Notes: generated by a model not told the origin, from the letters alone. 64,000 bases of DNA from an uncultured Fibrobacter sp. (GCA_947165045.1 CAMUYW010000001.1:86911-150910); one strand, 5' to 3'. Counted from the first letter of the stretch, positions 35,301 to 43,991 are shown. Program-made: numbers and translations.

Positions 35301-35917
35301 CAACATGGACGGAACAGAAAAAGAACGATAATTTGCACCGCCAAAAATTTAACGATATGCAAGCGGAACTTGTAAAACTTAAGTCGAAGCGTGCCGATTG
35401 GGAGCAAATGCAGCGTTGGTTTAACGGCAATAGACTTGATACAGGCAATGGCGATGTGTTCGTTCGGTTTATCCAAACAATCACGTTGCGTAATTTGTTA
35501 AAAATTGCGAATGGCTATTTGCGCGATATGTTTCCTCGTTATGAAATGATAACCGCTCCGAATACGCTCAACATTCAGCTTGTAGATCATGACAACAGCG
35601 ATGCTGTACGCCCGATCGATAACATTTCAGGTGGCGAAGGTTTCCTCGTAAGCTTGTCGCTTGCACTTGGCATCTCGACACTTGCAAGTCGCAACGTGCG
35701 CATTGATTCCATGTTCCTCGACGAAGGCTTTGGAACGCTCGATTCCAAGATGCTCCAGGAAACCGTTGTCGTGCTCCAGAAAATGCAACAGGAAAAAGGA
35801 AAACTTCTTGGTGTCATCACGCATGTGGATTTGGTCAAAAGCGAACTTCCCACGCATATTGAAGTTACGCCTTGCGGTGGCCGCAGCGTCCTCAGCGGCG
35901 CCGGCGTGCAGCAGTAA
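32390..35917 (+). CDS. sbcC: Exonuclease SbcCD, SMC-like ATPase subunit C
   Basis: A 1175-residue Rad50-type protein. Walker A GPTGSGKTS lies near residues 38-46. Long coiled coils flank a zinc hook (EACPVCGSREH near residue 570). The ABC signature NISGGEGFLVSLSLALG and Walker B MFLDEGFGTLD are near the C-terminus, followed by the H-loop VITHVD. With SbcD it processes DNA ends and hairpins such as those formed by palindromes. Length and layout are normal for the family. A GTCAT palindromic repeat sits 10 nt after its stop. Confidence 0.96.
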   Translation: MKIKKIEFCNINSLVGEWTIDFESPDFAKSGMFCISGPTGSGKTSILDAICLGLYGKTPRLGAIVGDTNEVMTYGAKNCYAKVTFECGATVYSARWEQHRSARTNKLQKYSWVLTNETSQTVESSFSKQSEIEATMTRVIGLDFGQFTKSMMLAQGEFNKFLKCNENERAAILEKLTGDGIYRKIAVAVHDLYASANKAVEDIESKIGDVSLLSDEELAELSAKIADAELQKKTLAEETERLLYICTWFENLHGFEKLLSESKSQLEKAENARSEFEPNRKKLEHALHAQEVESSFVEFKSILDNLARMKLQLDENKKNLPAAAENFKQASEKNREAQAAFEKCKADYFASESVWEQVSSLDVDIRNARVQLKNAKDAVAKFAGESEEAQKKIDGVDKRIFDNEQALEKVEKYIAENQKDEAIDGQISLLKSQIAEWKTENENVSAEAQKLETLKKSLQDLDADFERQKLDLQTLQEYLAQHQTDAELVNVLPEMSGLANDAERHHKEFERLQGEFDSKQKQLENVCAESAQTLEKLTALQKDKETIIQEDIPVVVAELRRNLKPGEACPVCGSREHVSCEDATKIENGADRLNDFADKLRKINGEMEQIQRTLDSFATQQKHFEEVLAESARKQKDESTAETYALEQLNAKLEPWKKTAILETTRAILQELSELKNAYLQKKEKADALQNEVNHAAVNRASLVGNANLAEESLKKSQSKVQKLSQEIETIFAEWFSNIRMEDVDALLAELEKKNVWWKKAQEKKTKVENDLNMDRSAKTQHQENLVQAQMRRDDATAKQNEIQQNLDTLDAKRKELFGEKSVEVERNKARTLREAAETLANETLRKEQQMREEKMSLDNSIAELGCRIAETEPKLAQLQANFLENLSAKGFADEQEFIAAKLPEAERKSLQQLQKNVDDNLTTAQTSVKNFNDQLARHLEKRDFEESEEIAKQNRDTAKAKLNECTVNLATWTEQKKNDNLHRQKFNDMQAELVKLKSKRADWEQMQRWFNGNRLDTGNGDVFVRFIQTITLRNLLKIANGYLRDMFPRYEMITAPNTLNIQLVDHDNSDAVRPIDNISGGEGFLVSLSLALGISTLASRNVRIDSMFLDEGFGTLDSKMLQETVVVLQKMQQEKGKLLGVITHVDLVKSELPTHIEVTPCGGRSVLSGAGVQQ

Positions 35918-35926
35918 CCTTTAGCT

Positions 35927-35952
35927 GTCACACCGGCCTCCGTGCCGGTGTC
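35927..35952 (+). repeat. GTCA palindromic repeat, copy F
   Basis: GTCACACCGGC, loop CTCCGT, GCCGGTGTC: a perfect 8-bp stem ACACCGGC/GCCGGTGT. It shares the CTCCG loop with copy B while the stem ends differ in both arms. It lies just 3' of sbcC. Confidence 0.7.
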
Positions 35953-36024
35953 GGCTTTAATTCTTTTGTCATTTTGCGTAAAAAAAAACTATAATAACAT
36001 TATAGGATTTATCAGGGGCGTATC

Positions 36025-37671
36025 ATGAATGTTAAAGGTCTAATTAAAGGCGCGTGGTCGAACGGAATCGCCAAGAAACTTTTGATTTTGCTTGTTTTGT
36101 CGCTTATCATTTTCGTCATCGGCGTGATGATTGGCTCGTGGGTGCTTGGTGAAAAATCACTCGGCTGGAAAGGCTTTTTGTCGGGCTACGTTGTTTTTGC
36201 GGTGCTGTTCATCAGCGTCATGATTAACGTTTTCAAGAATACATCGGAATCCATGCGCGAAGGAAAAAAGCATGTCGATGTTCGCGGTCATGTGCTTGTG
36301 CTTGGTGCGGGCCACCAACTTAAAAGTATCTTGCGTGCGCTTAAAGGTGATAAACGCCCGATTGTTGTGATGAGTCGCCGCGATATCGATGGCCACTTTA
36401 TCCATTATAAAAAAGATTACGAAAACGAAGATGACTTGCTTTATGCGGGGGCTTTGTTGGCGGATATGATTCTCGTAATCGGTGAGGATGGTCCGGAACG
36501 CGATTCCCGTAACTTGCATTGCGTTGAAGTGTTGCGTAGCATTAGCGAAAAAGCGATGCGCGATATTCATTGCCATTTGCTGTTGAGCAATCCTTCGACT
36601 TCTGAAATTTTGTGGTACTTGAAGGCTCCAGAACAGAATAAAGGTCATTTGCTGGTCGATGTTTTTAACGAATATGAATTCATGTCGGAGCAATTGCTCG
36701 TTGGAACGGATTTCTTACCGACCATTCGCGAGGCGGAAAATGAACGCTTGCATGTTGTGTTGCTTGGTACGGGGCCGATTGCGCAGGCTGTGGCGTTTGC
36801 TGTGGCGAATGTGTGCCATTATCCGAACTTTAAACGGACGAATTTAAAAACATGTATCACTTTTGTTGATGAAGATTGTGAAAAGTGGGTGGACCGTTTG
36901 GTAGTCTCTCGCATGGGACTTTTTAGACTTTCAAAGTACACGTATGTTGATGCGAACGGAAATAAGGTTTCTCATGATCCGGAGACAAATCGCGGCGATT
37001 ATCTCGATGTGGAATGGAATTTTGTAGACGCTTACTGCGAAGCTGATTTGGCACGTAACTTTATTGCCGCCGTGGCGGCCAGTCCCAAAGAACGGCTTGT
37101 GGTGTGCATTTGTAAGGAAGATGCGTCTAAGGCGATTTCGACACTTGTGCATTTGCCGCGTGCTGTTTACGATAACGCTGACATTGCGGTGTATTGGCGC
37201 GAGGCGAATGACGATATCATCAAGCGTATTAACGAAAGCGGAATGTATGGCTATGTACGCATCATGGGCGACATCGATGAAATGAAGGAATTTGTCCGGT
37301 CGAAACGCGTGGAACGCGGCCAGCGTGCAAACTATGTTCGTGAACGTCATTTGAATCCTGAAACTCGCGATACTGAAGAAAAAATGTGGTATCGCTTGAG
37401 TGAAGCAGACAAGACCGCTGCAATTTATTGCGCGAATGCGCTTCCGCTTCGTAAACGTTGCTTTGAAATTACAGATGACGATTCCCTATTGCGCGATGCG
37501 GAACATCGTCGATGGATGATGTCAATGCTCCTGATGGGATATCGCTCTGGTCCGACCGACGAAAGAACGTTTACGCGCCATGACATCATTCCGTTTGATC
37601 GCTTGCCCGAAGAACTGAAAACGAAGGATTCGTACATCCTTGAAAATGCTGAATACATTATGAACGGGTAA
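36025..37671 (+). CDS. Two-TM protein with two Rossmann (TrkA-N-like) units and a C-terminal RyR-like domain
   Basis: A 548-residue protein. Two membrane helices lie near residues 18-41 and 50-68. A first nucleotide-binding unit opens with HVLVLGAGHQLKSILRAL near 89, and a second with LHVVLLGTGPIAQAVAFAV near 242, as in RCK/TrkA-N domains of K+ channels (CASTOR/Pollux-like layout). The last 100 residues (MWYRLSEADKTAAIYCANALP, DAEHRRWMMSMLLMGYRSGP, HDIIPFDRLPEELKTKDSY) fit the bacterial RyR domain. I see no channel selectivity filter (TVGYG). The RyR domain suggests ligand sensing, and NAD or nucleotide binding is inferred from the folds. The next gene begins 5 nt downstream. Confidence 0.7.
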   Translation: MNVKGLIKGAWSNGIAKKLLILLVLSLIIFVIGVMIGSWVLGEKSLGWKGFLSGYVVFAVLFISVMINVFKNTSESMREGKKHVDVRGHVLVLGAGHQLKSILRALKGDKRPIVVMSRRDIDGHFIHYKKDYENEDDLLYAGALLADMILVIGEDGPERDSRNLHCVEVLRSISEKAMRDIHCHLLLSNPSTSEILWYLKAPEQNKGHLLVDVFNEYEFMSEQLLVGTDFLPTIREAENERLHVVLLGTGPIAQAVAFAVANVCHYPNFKRTNLKTCITFVDEDCEKWVDRLVVSRMGLFRLSKYTYVDANGNKVSHDPETNRGDYLDVEWNFVDAYCEADLARNFIAAVAASPKERLVVCICKEDASKAISTLVHLPRAVYDNADIAVYWREANDDIIKRINESGMYGYVRIMGDIDEMKEFVRSKRVERGQRANYVRERHLNPETRDTEEKMWYRLSEADKTAAIYCANALPLRKRCFEITDDDSLLRDAEHRRWMMSMLLMGYRSGPTDERTFTRHDIIPFDRLPEELKTKDSYILENAEYIMNG

Positions 37672-37675
37672 AAAA

Positions 37676-39706
37676 ATGAAAAAAGGATGCTTGTTATTTC
37701 TAGCTGTCGTTATTGCGACTCCTGTCACGTACCTTTTGATATCCAATCATTCGAAAAAGGCTGAAATTCAAAAAGAAATTGATTCGGTCGAGACTGTTTT
37801 TGAAAATGCCGAAAAAGATGAGCAAGCTTCTCCTAAGGCGCGCGAATCTAAACCGCTTGATCTTGAAAAGACGGTTCGTTTGTTCCATATTTTGAATGAC
37901 GGTTTTTCGACTTCAAAGAACATGTTCGAATATTTGCAGTTCTTGGCTACTCAAGATTATAGCAGTATTCCAGATGAAGTTCTTGATGCTCAAAAGAAAT
38001 TATTGCCCTTGTACAAGGGAATCCGCTCGGCTGAATACGACTTAAATGAAACTCAAAAGAAACGCTATTGGAATGCCATTACCAAATCCGTTGATCTGAA
38101 AAGTATTACATCTCCCATTGCACAGATGGTGGCTACGGGAGGATTTGATCCGACTGCGGTTTTATCGCTCGCCAAGTCTGGTATTTCTTCTGGTGGGCAT
38201 TTTTATGATGAAATCCAAAAGAATGATGAAATAGAAAAAAATGCCAAAAAGGCGCTTGAAGAAAATAGGGAAGCTTATTTGAATTACTTGAGCGAATATA
38301 CGCTTCTTTATTTAAAGTATTTGTTTCAATGGAATGAAATGTGCTTGTTGCGCGATAGGGCGTATCTTGCCATCAACAATGGCAATGTTGGGGAGGCCAT
38401 TAAATCGCTTGATGCTGTGCTGCAAAAGTATCCGACCGATTCGGAATCGCTCCTGCTGAAATCTTTCTGCCTACTTTATGGATCTGAACGCGGTGTAGAT
38501 TTTTATAGTGATAAACGCAATGCGGACATCGCAAGAGATATCCTCAATCAATACATTGCGGAACATCCCGATAGAGCCGCTCCTGCGCTCGTTTTACTGG
38601 GAGCCTACTACACATTGCAAGGAGACGAAACGAAGGCCGCAATGTTGTTTGACCAATCTTCTGTCGAATATCCTCGTGAAGCAGAAACGCTGTTGGATAT
38701 GTACAATTCGTACAATTATCGTAATTACTTTTTGAAGTCTAAAGAAGGCCACGTGATTCTGGAACATTACAAGTCCATGATGGAAGGCTTTGGTTTTTAT
38801 TCGCCGAATTTCCAAAAGGCAATGATTGCGTACAATAAGGGAGATTTCCCTAAGGCTAAAGAAGAAATTTTAAGGCACTTCTTCCGCCGCGGAAATCAAG
38901 ATGTGTATGATTATCTGATTTCAGATATGAAATTTGTAGAACAGTTTATGCCCAAAATCTTGGATATGATTTTCGAAGAACATTCTTTCTTGGATTTGCA
39001 AACATACAATCCGACACTTTCTTTCTCGGATAAGCTTGCTGTTGAAATTGAAAATCGTTCCGACAAGCGCCTTTCGAATGTCCGCCTATTTATTTGCTTG
39101 CACCTGACGGATATGTATGCTGGTGATTATTTTGTCAAGAAAATGGAAACGACAATCAATAACATTGAACCCTATTCCAAAGCTAATTTTGGAAAACTTC
39201 AATTGAATTATGAATTGTATGGAAAACAAAAAAATAGTGTTCAGGATGTTGTTTCCGCTAGAGCGATAATCATGACGGATAGTTTGATTATTTGGGTTGA
39301 TGAAGATAAAATAAAGCGCACGAATATTTCAAAAAATATGACGCGTAATCGTTTTAGCAAAGCAACTCTCCATCAGCTTATAACAGGTTGCTCTTATGAA
39401 ATGAAAGAAAAAGAGGGCTTGTTGGGTAGCATGGTTGGCGCTAAGAAAATGGTTTTCCATTTCCCGAGAACGTTAGTTGTGCTAAATCCGTTTTTCTCTT
39501 TTGGAGAGCTGAATAGCAAGGATGCCGTGCAGGCTTCGTCTGTGGTTTTAAATGGTGATTATATTGACGTTTCTTTTGAAAAACAGTCTTCATTTGCATC
39601 AAAGACGGTCCCGCTTTTTGTAAGCACTCTTGAAGGTAAGGGGTATTTTGATGTAACCTTCGACGCCGAAGGAAATGTAACCAAAATGTCGATGTTTAAA
39701 CACTAG
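37676..39706 (+). CDS. Membrane-anchored TPR protein, partner of the RyR-domain gene
   Basis: A 676-residue protein with an N-terminal hydrophobic segment (GCLLFLAVVIATPVTYLLI) serving as anchor or signal. Helical regions with TPR-like repeats lie near residues 230-350 (NNGNVGEAIKSLDAVLQKYPTDSESLLLKSFCLLYG, then PAPALVLLGAYYTLQGDETKAAMLFDQ-type helices). The C-terminal 250 residues look beta-rich (LSNVRLFICLHLTDMYAGDYF, YIDVSFEKQSSFASKTVPLFV). No enzymatic motif. It starts 5 nt after the RyR-domain gene, so the two should be cotranscribed and perhaps form a membrane complex. Confidence 0.65.
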   Translation: MKKGCLLFLAVVIATPVTYLLISNHSKKAEIQKEIDSVETVFENAEKDEQASPKARESKPLDLEKTVRLFHILNDGFSTSKNMFEYLQFLATQDYSSIPDEVLDAQKKLLPLYKGIRSAEYDLNETQKKRYWNAITKSVDLKSITSPIAQMVATGGFDPTAVLSLAKSGISSGGHFYDEIQKNDEIEKNAKKALEENREAYLNYLSEYTLLYLKYLFQWNEMCLLRDRAYLAINNGNVGEAIKSLDAVLQKYPTDSESLLLKSFCLLYGSERGVDFYSDKRNADIARDILNQYIAEHPDRAAPALVLLGAYYTLQGDETKAAMLFDQSSVEYPREAETLLDMYNSYNYRNYFLKSKEGHVILEHYKSMMEGFGFYSPNFQKAMIAYNKGDFPKAKEEILRHFFRRGNQDVYDYLISDMKFVEQFMPKILDMIFEEHSFLDLQTYNPTLSFSDKLAVEIENRSDKRLSNVRLFICLHLTDMYAGDYFVKKMETTINNIEPYSKANFGKLQLNYELYGKQKNSVQDVVSARAIIMTDSLIIWVDEDKIKRTNISKNMTRNRFSKATLHQLITGCSYEMKEKEGLLGSMVGAKKMVFHFPRTLVVLNPFFSFGELNSKDAVQASSVVLNGDYIDVSFEKQSSFASKTVPLFVSTLEGKGYFDVTFDAEGNVTKMSMFKH

Positions 39707-39741
39707 CGAATTTCGCGGCATTTTCACAAAATCATATAACG

Positions 39742-39772
39742 AAAAAGTCCCGCCGTTGAGCGGGACCTTTTC
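39742..39772. terminator. Bidirectional terminator between convergent genes
   Basis: AAAAAGTCCCGC, loop CGTTGA, GCGGGACCTTTT, with A- and T-rich flanks on either side. It serves the plus-strand TPR gene and the minus-strand OmpA-like gene. Confidence 0.8.
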
Positions 39773-39801
39773 AATAACGTTTTATCCGAACTAAAGAAGA
39801 A

Positions 39802-40416
39802 TTACTGGATGCGGATGTTTACGCGGCGGTATTCTTCTCTGGTGCTGTATTTGAACTTCTTGAACATGCGCTTGCCATACCACTTTGCGGTAATCTTGGA
39901 AGCCGGAATGTACTTGGCGATTTCAGCCTTGACTGTTTCGGCGCGGCGCTGAGAAAGTTCGTCGTTGTACGGCACGGAGCCGAGATCGCAGGTGTAGCCT
40001 TCGACGAGAATCGTTGCTTCCTGGTTGGTCTGAGCGTATTTCGGAGCGAGTTCTGCGATGATGGCGCGGCCTTCGCTGCTGAGTTCTGCGCTAGCGAGTT
40101 CGAAGAGGCTGCTCACGTTCGGGAATTCGATTGCGGTTGCCTGACCGTTTTCAACCTTGGCAAATGCGTCGTTGAGGAATGCTGCTACTTCGTCGCGGGT
40201 GGTCAAGAAGACCTGAGAGTTGTTCTTGATGGCGGCAAACTTGGAGAAGTCAAACGGAGCCGGTTGTTCTGGTTCCGGTGCCGGAGCTTCAACCTTTGCG
40301 GGTTCGGGCTGCTTTACAGGAGCTGCCTTTTCAGATTTTTTATCGCCGCAGGCTACGAGCACTGCGAGAGAGAGAGCTACCGGAAGAAAACGACCAATTG
40401 TTTTTACCAAATTCAT
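39802..40416 (-). CDS. OmpA-family lipoprotein
   Basis: A 204-residue protein with lipoprotein signal MNLVKTIGRFLPVALSLAVLVAC, a Pro/Ala/Glu-rich linker (APVKQPEPAKVEAPAPEPEQPAP), and a C-terminal OmpA-like domain. Peptidoglycan-binding hallmarks are VEGYTCDLGSVPYNDELSQRRAETVKAEI (LSxRRAxxV) and YRRVNIRI at the end. This is the Pal/OmpA design that ties the outer membrane to the cell wall. A TATATT box on the minus strand at 40468-40473 and an SD (GGAGG) precede it. Confidence 0.88.
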   Translation of the reverse strand: MNLVKTIGRFLPVALSLAVLVACGDKKSEKAAPVKQPEPAKVEAPAPEPEQPAPFDFSKFAAIKNNSQVFLTTRDEVAAFLNDAFAKVENGQATAIEFPNVSSLFELASAELSSEGRAIIAELAPKYAQTNQEATILVEGYTCDLGSVPYNDELSQRRAETVKAEIAKYIPASKITAKWYGKRMFKKFKYSTREEYRRVNIRIQ

Positions 40417-40513
40417 TATGAAACCTCCGATTGAAATATGGTATGATTCCTTTGGATTAGCCTTTCTAATATAAGTAAAAAAAGTAAATAAGGAAAATTT
40501 TTTTTATATGTAC

Positions 40514-40544
40514 TAAAAAAATTCGCCTTTTACGGCGAATTTTT
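40514..40544. terminator. Terminator after pyrC
   Basis: AAAAAATTCGCC, loop TTTTAC, GGCGAATTTTT, symmetric A and T tracts. It lies 32 nt beyond the pyrC stop on the minus strand. Confidence 0.85.
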
Positions 40545-40575
40545 GTATAGAAAAGGCTTTTTTATACGATAATCG

Positions 40576-41598
40576 CTATTTAAGCTTCCATTCGAGCGTT
40601 TGTCCGGCGGCTAGCGGCACGACTCCGTTTACAATGGCGGGCACAGTCCACTTTTCCTTGACAACTTTGATTTGCTTTGTCGTGCGCGGTAAACCGTAGA
40701 AGTCTGCGCCGAATCCTGCGATGAAATTCGGGAGCTTGTCGAGAGCGCCAGCACGTTCAAATTCTTGTACGAGTAGCGGAATGGCAACGGGGGCGCTGTA
40801 AACGCCGGCGGCGCCGCACGGGCATTCCTTTTTGCCTTGCTGGTGCGGGGCCGAATCGGTGCCGAGGAAGAACTTCGGGTTTCCGCTGAAGGCCGCTTCG
40901 CGGATGGCCTTGCGGTCTTCGGGACGCTTGGGGAGCGGCTTGCAGAAATGGTGCGGACGGAGAGCGTCGCCAACGATATCGTCGAGAGTCATCATCAGGT
41001 GGTGCACCGTGAAAGTCGCCGCGACATTTGCGGGGAGGCGTTTTACTGCTTCGACGGATTTTGCGCTGCTCAAATGCTCGAAAACAATGCGGAGTTTTGG
41101 GAACTTTTCGGCAAGTGTTTCCACGCGTTTGATAAATGCAGGTTCACGGTCCAAGCAGAATTCGCCCGGTTCTTCGCCGTGGACGCACAGCACAAGACCG
41201 AGCTTTTCCATCATTGCGACAACAGGGAAGACCGCTTCAAAATCGCTGATGCCATCGGCACTGTTTGTCGTGACTCCTGCGGGATAGTATTTGCCGGCGA
41301 CAACGCCCACGGCCATCATGTCCTTCAAGTCTTGTTCCGTATAGTTCGGGTTCAGCTTAAATGTCATGAGCGGTTCAAAATCCGGGCGCACAGGAGCGGC
41401 GGCTTCGAGAATTTGCTTCTTGTAATCTGCAATCGCTGCTGCACTTGTCATGGCGGGCACGGTGTTTGGCATAATGATGGCGCGGCCAAATTGGCTCACG
41501 AGATCGCGGACATAACCAGGCATGAGTTCGCCCTGGCGCAAGTGCGCATGAAAATCGTCTGGTAAAGGAAGGACTATTTCGGAATTAGGAGTGTTCAT
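40576..41598 (-). CDS. pyrC: Dihydroorotase
   Basis: Zinc amidohydrolase for the third step of pyrimidine synthesis. At 340 residues it is a class II, E. coli-type PyrC. Visible motifs are PDDFHAHLRQGE (HxH metal ligands), GVVAGKYYPAGVTTNS (the carboxylated Lys), CVHGEEPG, VFEHLSSAKSVE, and the closing metal Asp in FFLGTDSAPH. The C-terminal loop FYGLPRTTKQIKVVKEKW is typical. It is monocistronic in appearance, separated from mlaF by 61 bp. Confidence 0.95.
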   Translation of the reverse strand: MNTPNSEIVLPLPDDFHAHLRQGELMPGYVRDLVSQFGRAIIMPNTVPAMTSAAAIADYKKQILEAAAPVRPDFEPLMTFKLNPNYTEQDLKDMMAVGVVAGKYYPAGVTTNSADGISDFEAVFPVVAMMEKLGLVLCVHGEEPGEFCLDREPAFIKRVETLAEKFPKLRIVFEHLSSAKSVEAVKRLPANVAATFTVHHLMMTLDDIVGDALRPHHFCKPLPKRPEDRKAIREAAFSGNPKFFLGTDSAPHQQGKKECPCGAAGVYSAPVAIPLLVQEFERAGALDKLPNFIAGFGADFYGLPRTTKQIKVVKEKWTVPAIVNGVVPLAAGQTLEWKLK

Positions 41599-41659
41599 TT
41601 TGACTCTCTAAAAAGGTAATTCAGAATTACGTTATGAGTTTTGGAAAATGATTTCAGAA

Positions 41660-42484
41660 TTATTGGTTGGATTGGAGGTCGCGGAACTGGTCCTTCGAAA
41701 TTTCGGAATCCGAATGGAGCCAGTAGTCAAAAGAGTGCGGCTCGGTGAGCTTTTTCTTGTGCAAAAATACGAGGTTGCAATCCAGTTCTTTTGCCATCAT
41801 AAGATCATGCGTGACGATGATGATGGATGTCTTGAACATGGTACGCATATTGTCAATCAAAGGCAGTAAGTTGCGGCGGTTGTAGTTATCGAGCCCTGCG
41901 GTGGGTTCATCCATGAGCAAGAGCTTTGGGTCCATTGCCCAAGATCTTGCGATGGCGACTCGCTTTTGCATGCCCACGCTGATTTCGTGCGGGAACATGT
42001 TTGCAAAGTTACGGACACGCATCAAGTCCATAGCCATGTTGACTTTCTTGATAATCTCGTCTTCGGTACCCATCTTGTGGTAGCGAAGCGGAAGAGCGAT
42101 GTTGTCCACGACTCTTAAGTTCGAAATCAATGCTGCGTTTTGTAAAACGTAACCGACTTTGCGCTTGGCGATTTCAAGAGCATCGAGACGTTCTGCTGGA
42201 ATGTATTCGCCAAAGTAATAGATGTGCCCCTTGAGCGGGCGCGCAAGGCCTGCAATCATGCGGAGAATGGCGCTCTTGCCTTTACCGGAAGGCCCGCCTA
42301 TACAAATCGTTTCGCCGAGTTTTAATGAGAGATTTGCCCCTGCAATGAGTTGGTAGTCTGCATTGCTTTCGCTGGATCTGATATTTTCAAAATAGCTAAC
42401 AGCTCTCGGCCTCGAGAAGAGTGTTCCCGAAAGTTCGCTTGTTGAAAGATAAATATCTTCAAGTCTGAGGGCTTCGTCTAACAT
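41660..42484 (-). CDS. mlaF: ABC transporter ATP-binding protein, MlaF-like
   Basis: A 274-residue ATPase. Walker A GGPSGKGKSAIL, a Q-loop region VGYVLQNAALISNLRVVDNIALP, an unusual signature HEISVGMQKRVAIARS in place of LSGGQ (this divergence is common in MlaF), and Walker B LLLMDEPTAGLD. It energises lipid transport between outer and inner membrane with MlaE (adjacent, 0-nt spacing) and an MCE protein such as that at 11439-12440. The last gene of a seven-gene run that starts at hisE. Confidence 0.9.
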   Translation of the reverse strand: MLDEALRLEDIYLSTSELSGTLFSRPRAVSYFENIRSSESNADYQLIAGANLSLKLGETICIGGPSGKGKSAILRMIAGLARPLKGHIYYFGEYIPAERLDALEIAKRKVGYVLQNAALISNLRVVDNIALPLRYHKMGTEDEIIKKVNMAMDLMRVRNFANMFPHEISVGMQKRVAIARSWAMDPKLLLMDEPTAGLDNYNRRNLLPLIDNMRTMFKTSIIIVTHDLMMAKELDCNLVFLHKKKLTEPHSFDYWLHSDSEISKDQFRDLQSNQ

Positions 42485-43363
42485 TTAGATAATTGTATTA
42501 AGGTTGTTTAGATAACTAATAAAGTAATACAACGAGAGCACAACGTCAGCAAAAACGATATAGAGGAACGATGTAATGACCGAACGTGAAGTAGCTTTGG
42601 GAACCAGACGGATGTCGCGCTTGATGTTTAATGCTTGATAGCATGCGTTAATTGTAATGATAATCCCAAAGACGCACGGTTTTACAATGGCCAATACAAA
42701 ATCTGGAATGGTAAGCGCTTTGATGATTTCTGTGGAAAGATAGTCCCAAGTCAGCTGTAAGTTGGGCGCGTTTCCCGTGATGAAGATGATTCCCTTGGTA
42801 ACAATAAATCCGGCGCCGATGGCGCTTGCGCTAAAGATGATGTTCATGACAATGGTTGCGATGGTGCCGCCGATAACACTTGGCATGACTAGATAACGGA
42901 TGGGATTGATGCCCATGGTTGCAAGAGCGTCGACTTCGGAATCGATGACCATGCCGCCAATGTAAGTGGTAAGCGATGAACCGGAACGACCTGCAATCAA
43001 GAACGCAGTGAGAATCGGACTCAATTCGCGGATGATGACCACCACCATGAGGTTACCCACGATGTCCGAGAATCCCATTTTGCCCATGAGCGAAAGCACT
43101 TCGATGATGACAACGGTTCCAAACAAAGTCGCGACAATGAATAGCGGTATAACAATTTCGACACCCGTAAAGAACGTTTGCAGAATGATATTACGAGTGT
43201 CACTTTTGAAATTGTGACTTTTATCGAAAAGCGAAGCAACTGTGCGGAAAAACAGGGCTATCAGTTGCCCGAATCTCCTTTTCAAGATGAAGATGCCGAG
43301 CGTGTGGAATAAACGCCCGACGAGGGTCATCTTTTGCCAGTTTTTAAGTTGCTTCTCTTGCAT
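42485..43363 (-). CDS. mlaE: MlaE-family lipid ABC permease
   Basis: A 292-residue permease with five or six hydrophobic segments. The MlaE/YrbE pattern is visible in ELSPILTAFLIAGRSGSSLTTYIGGMVIDSEVDALATMGINPIRYLVMP. It is the membrane core for MlaF and the MCE protein in lipid transport to or from the outer membrane. Its start overlaps engB by 20 nt and its stop abuts mlaF, so the three are cotranscribed. Confidence 0.93.
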   Translation of the reverse strand: MQEKQLKNWQKMTLVGRLFHTLGIFILKRRFGQLIALFFRTVASLFDKSHNFKSDTRNIILQTFFTGVEIVIPLFIVATLFGTVVIIEVLSLMGKMGFSDIVGNLMVVVIIRELSPILTAFLIAGRSGSSLTTYIGGMVIDSEVDALATMGINPIRYLVMPSVIGGTIATIVMNIIFSASAIGAGFIVTKGIIFITGNAPNLQLTWDYLSTEIIKALTIPDFVLAIVKPCVFGIIITINACYQALNIKRDIRLVPKATSRSVITSFLYIVFADVVLSLYYFISYLNNLNTII

Positions 43364-43991
43364 CGCTATGTATGGCTTCTAGAATTTCCGTCCAAAGTTC
43401 ATCAAGTCCAAATTTTTTGAGCGCACTTACGCAAAGCGGCTTGTGGTCTAAATCCAGGCGTTGCTGAATGTCCTTGAGCCCTTTGGCAAGTTCGGATTGG
43501 TTCACCTTGTCACGCTTGCTTGCTACGATCAAGACGGGGCAACCCGTGGCACGGATGCTTTCGACCGTTTCGATGTCGATGGGCGTTCCTCCGTGGCGGA
43601 TATCTACGAGGTAGATGAGTCCTTTGAGGTCCTTGCACTTTTCGACGTATTCACGGATAAAGTCGGACATTTGATCGCGTTTGGCATTGTTGACTTTGGC
43701 AAACCCTACACCTGGTAAATCTACAAGAAAAAATTCGTCGTTGACTTTAAAAAAATTGATTTCGCGCGTTTTTCCGGGGGTAGAACTCACTTTTACGAGT
43801 TTTTTCTGGCCCATGAGCGCATTCATGAGCGAAGACTTGCCCACATTGGAGCGTCCGAGGAATGCAATTTGCGGGAGGCGTTCTTCAGGGAGTCCTTTGA
43901 GATTTACTGCCGCCTTGACAAATTTTGCCGTACGGATGGTGTAGCCACCCACTTCAACGGGAGCTTGGTGGATATTTTCTTTTGTACTCAT
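43344..43991 (-). CDS. engB: Ribosome biogenesis GTP-binding protein EngB/YsxC
   Basis: A 215-residue small GTPase needed for large ribosomal subunit assembly. G1 GRSNVGKSSLMNAL, a G2-region Thr in VSSTPGKTREINFF, G3 DLPGVGFA, and G4 ASKRDKVNQ are all visible. It has normal length. It overlaps recR by 4 nt upstream and mlaE by 20 nt downstream. Confidence 0.95.
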   Translation of the reverse strand: MSTKENIHQAPVEVGGYTIRTAKFVKAAVNLKGLPEERLPQIAFLGRSNVGKSSLMNALMGQKKLVKVSSTPGKTREINFFKVNDEFFLVDLPGVGFAKVNNAKRDQMSDFIREYVEKCKDLKGLIYLVDIRHGGTPIDIETVESIRATGCPVLIVASKRDKVNQSELAKGLKDIQQRLDLDHKPLCVSALKKFGLDELWTEILEAIHSDAREAT

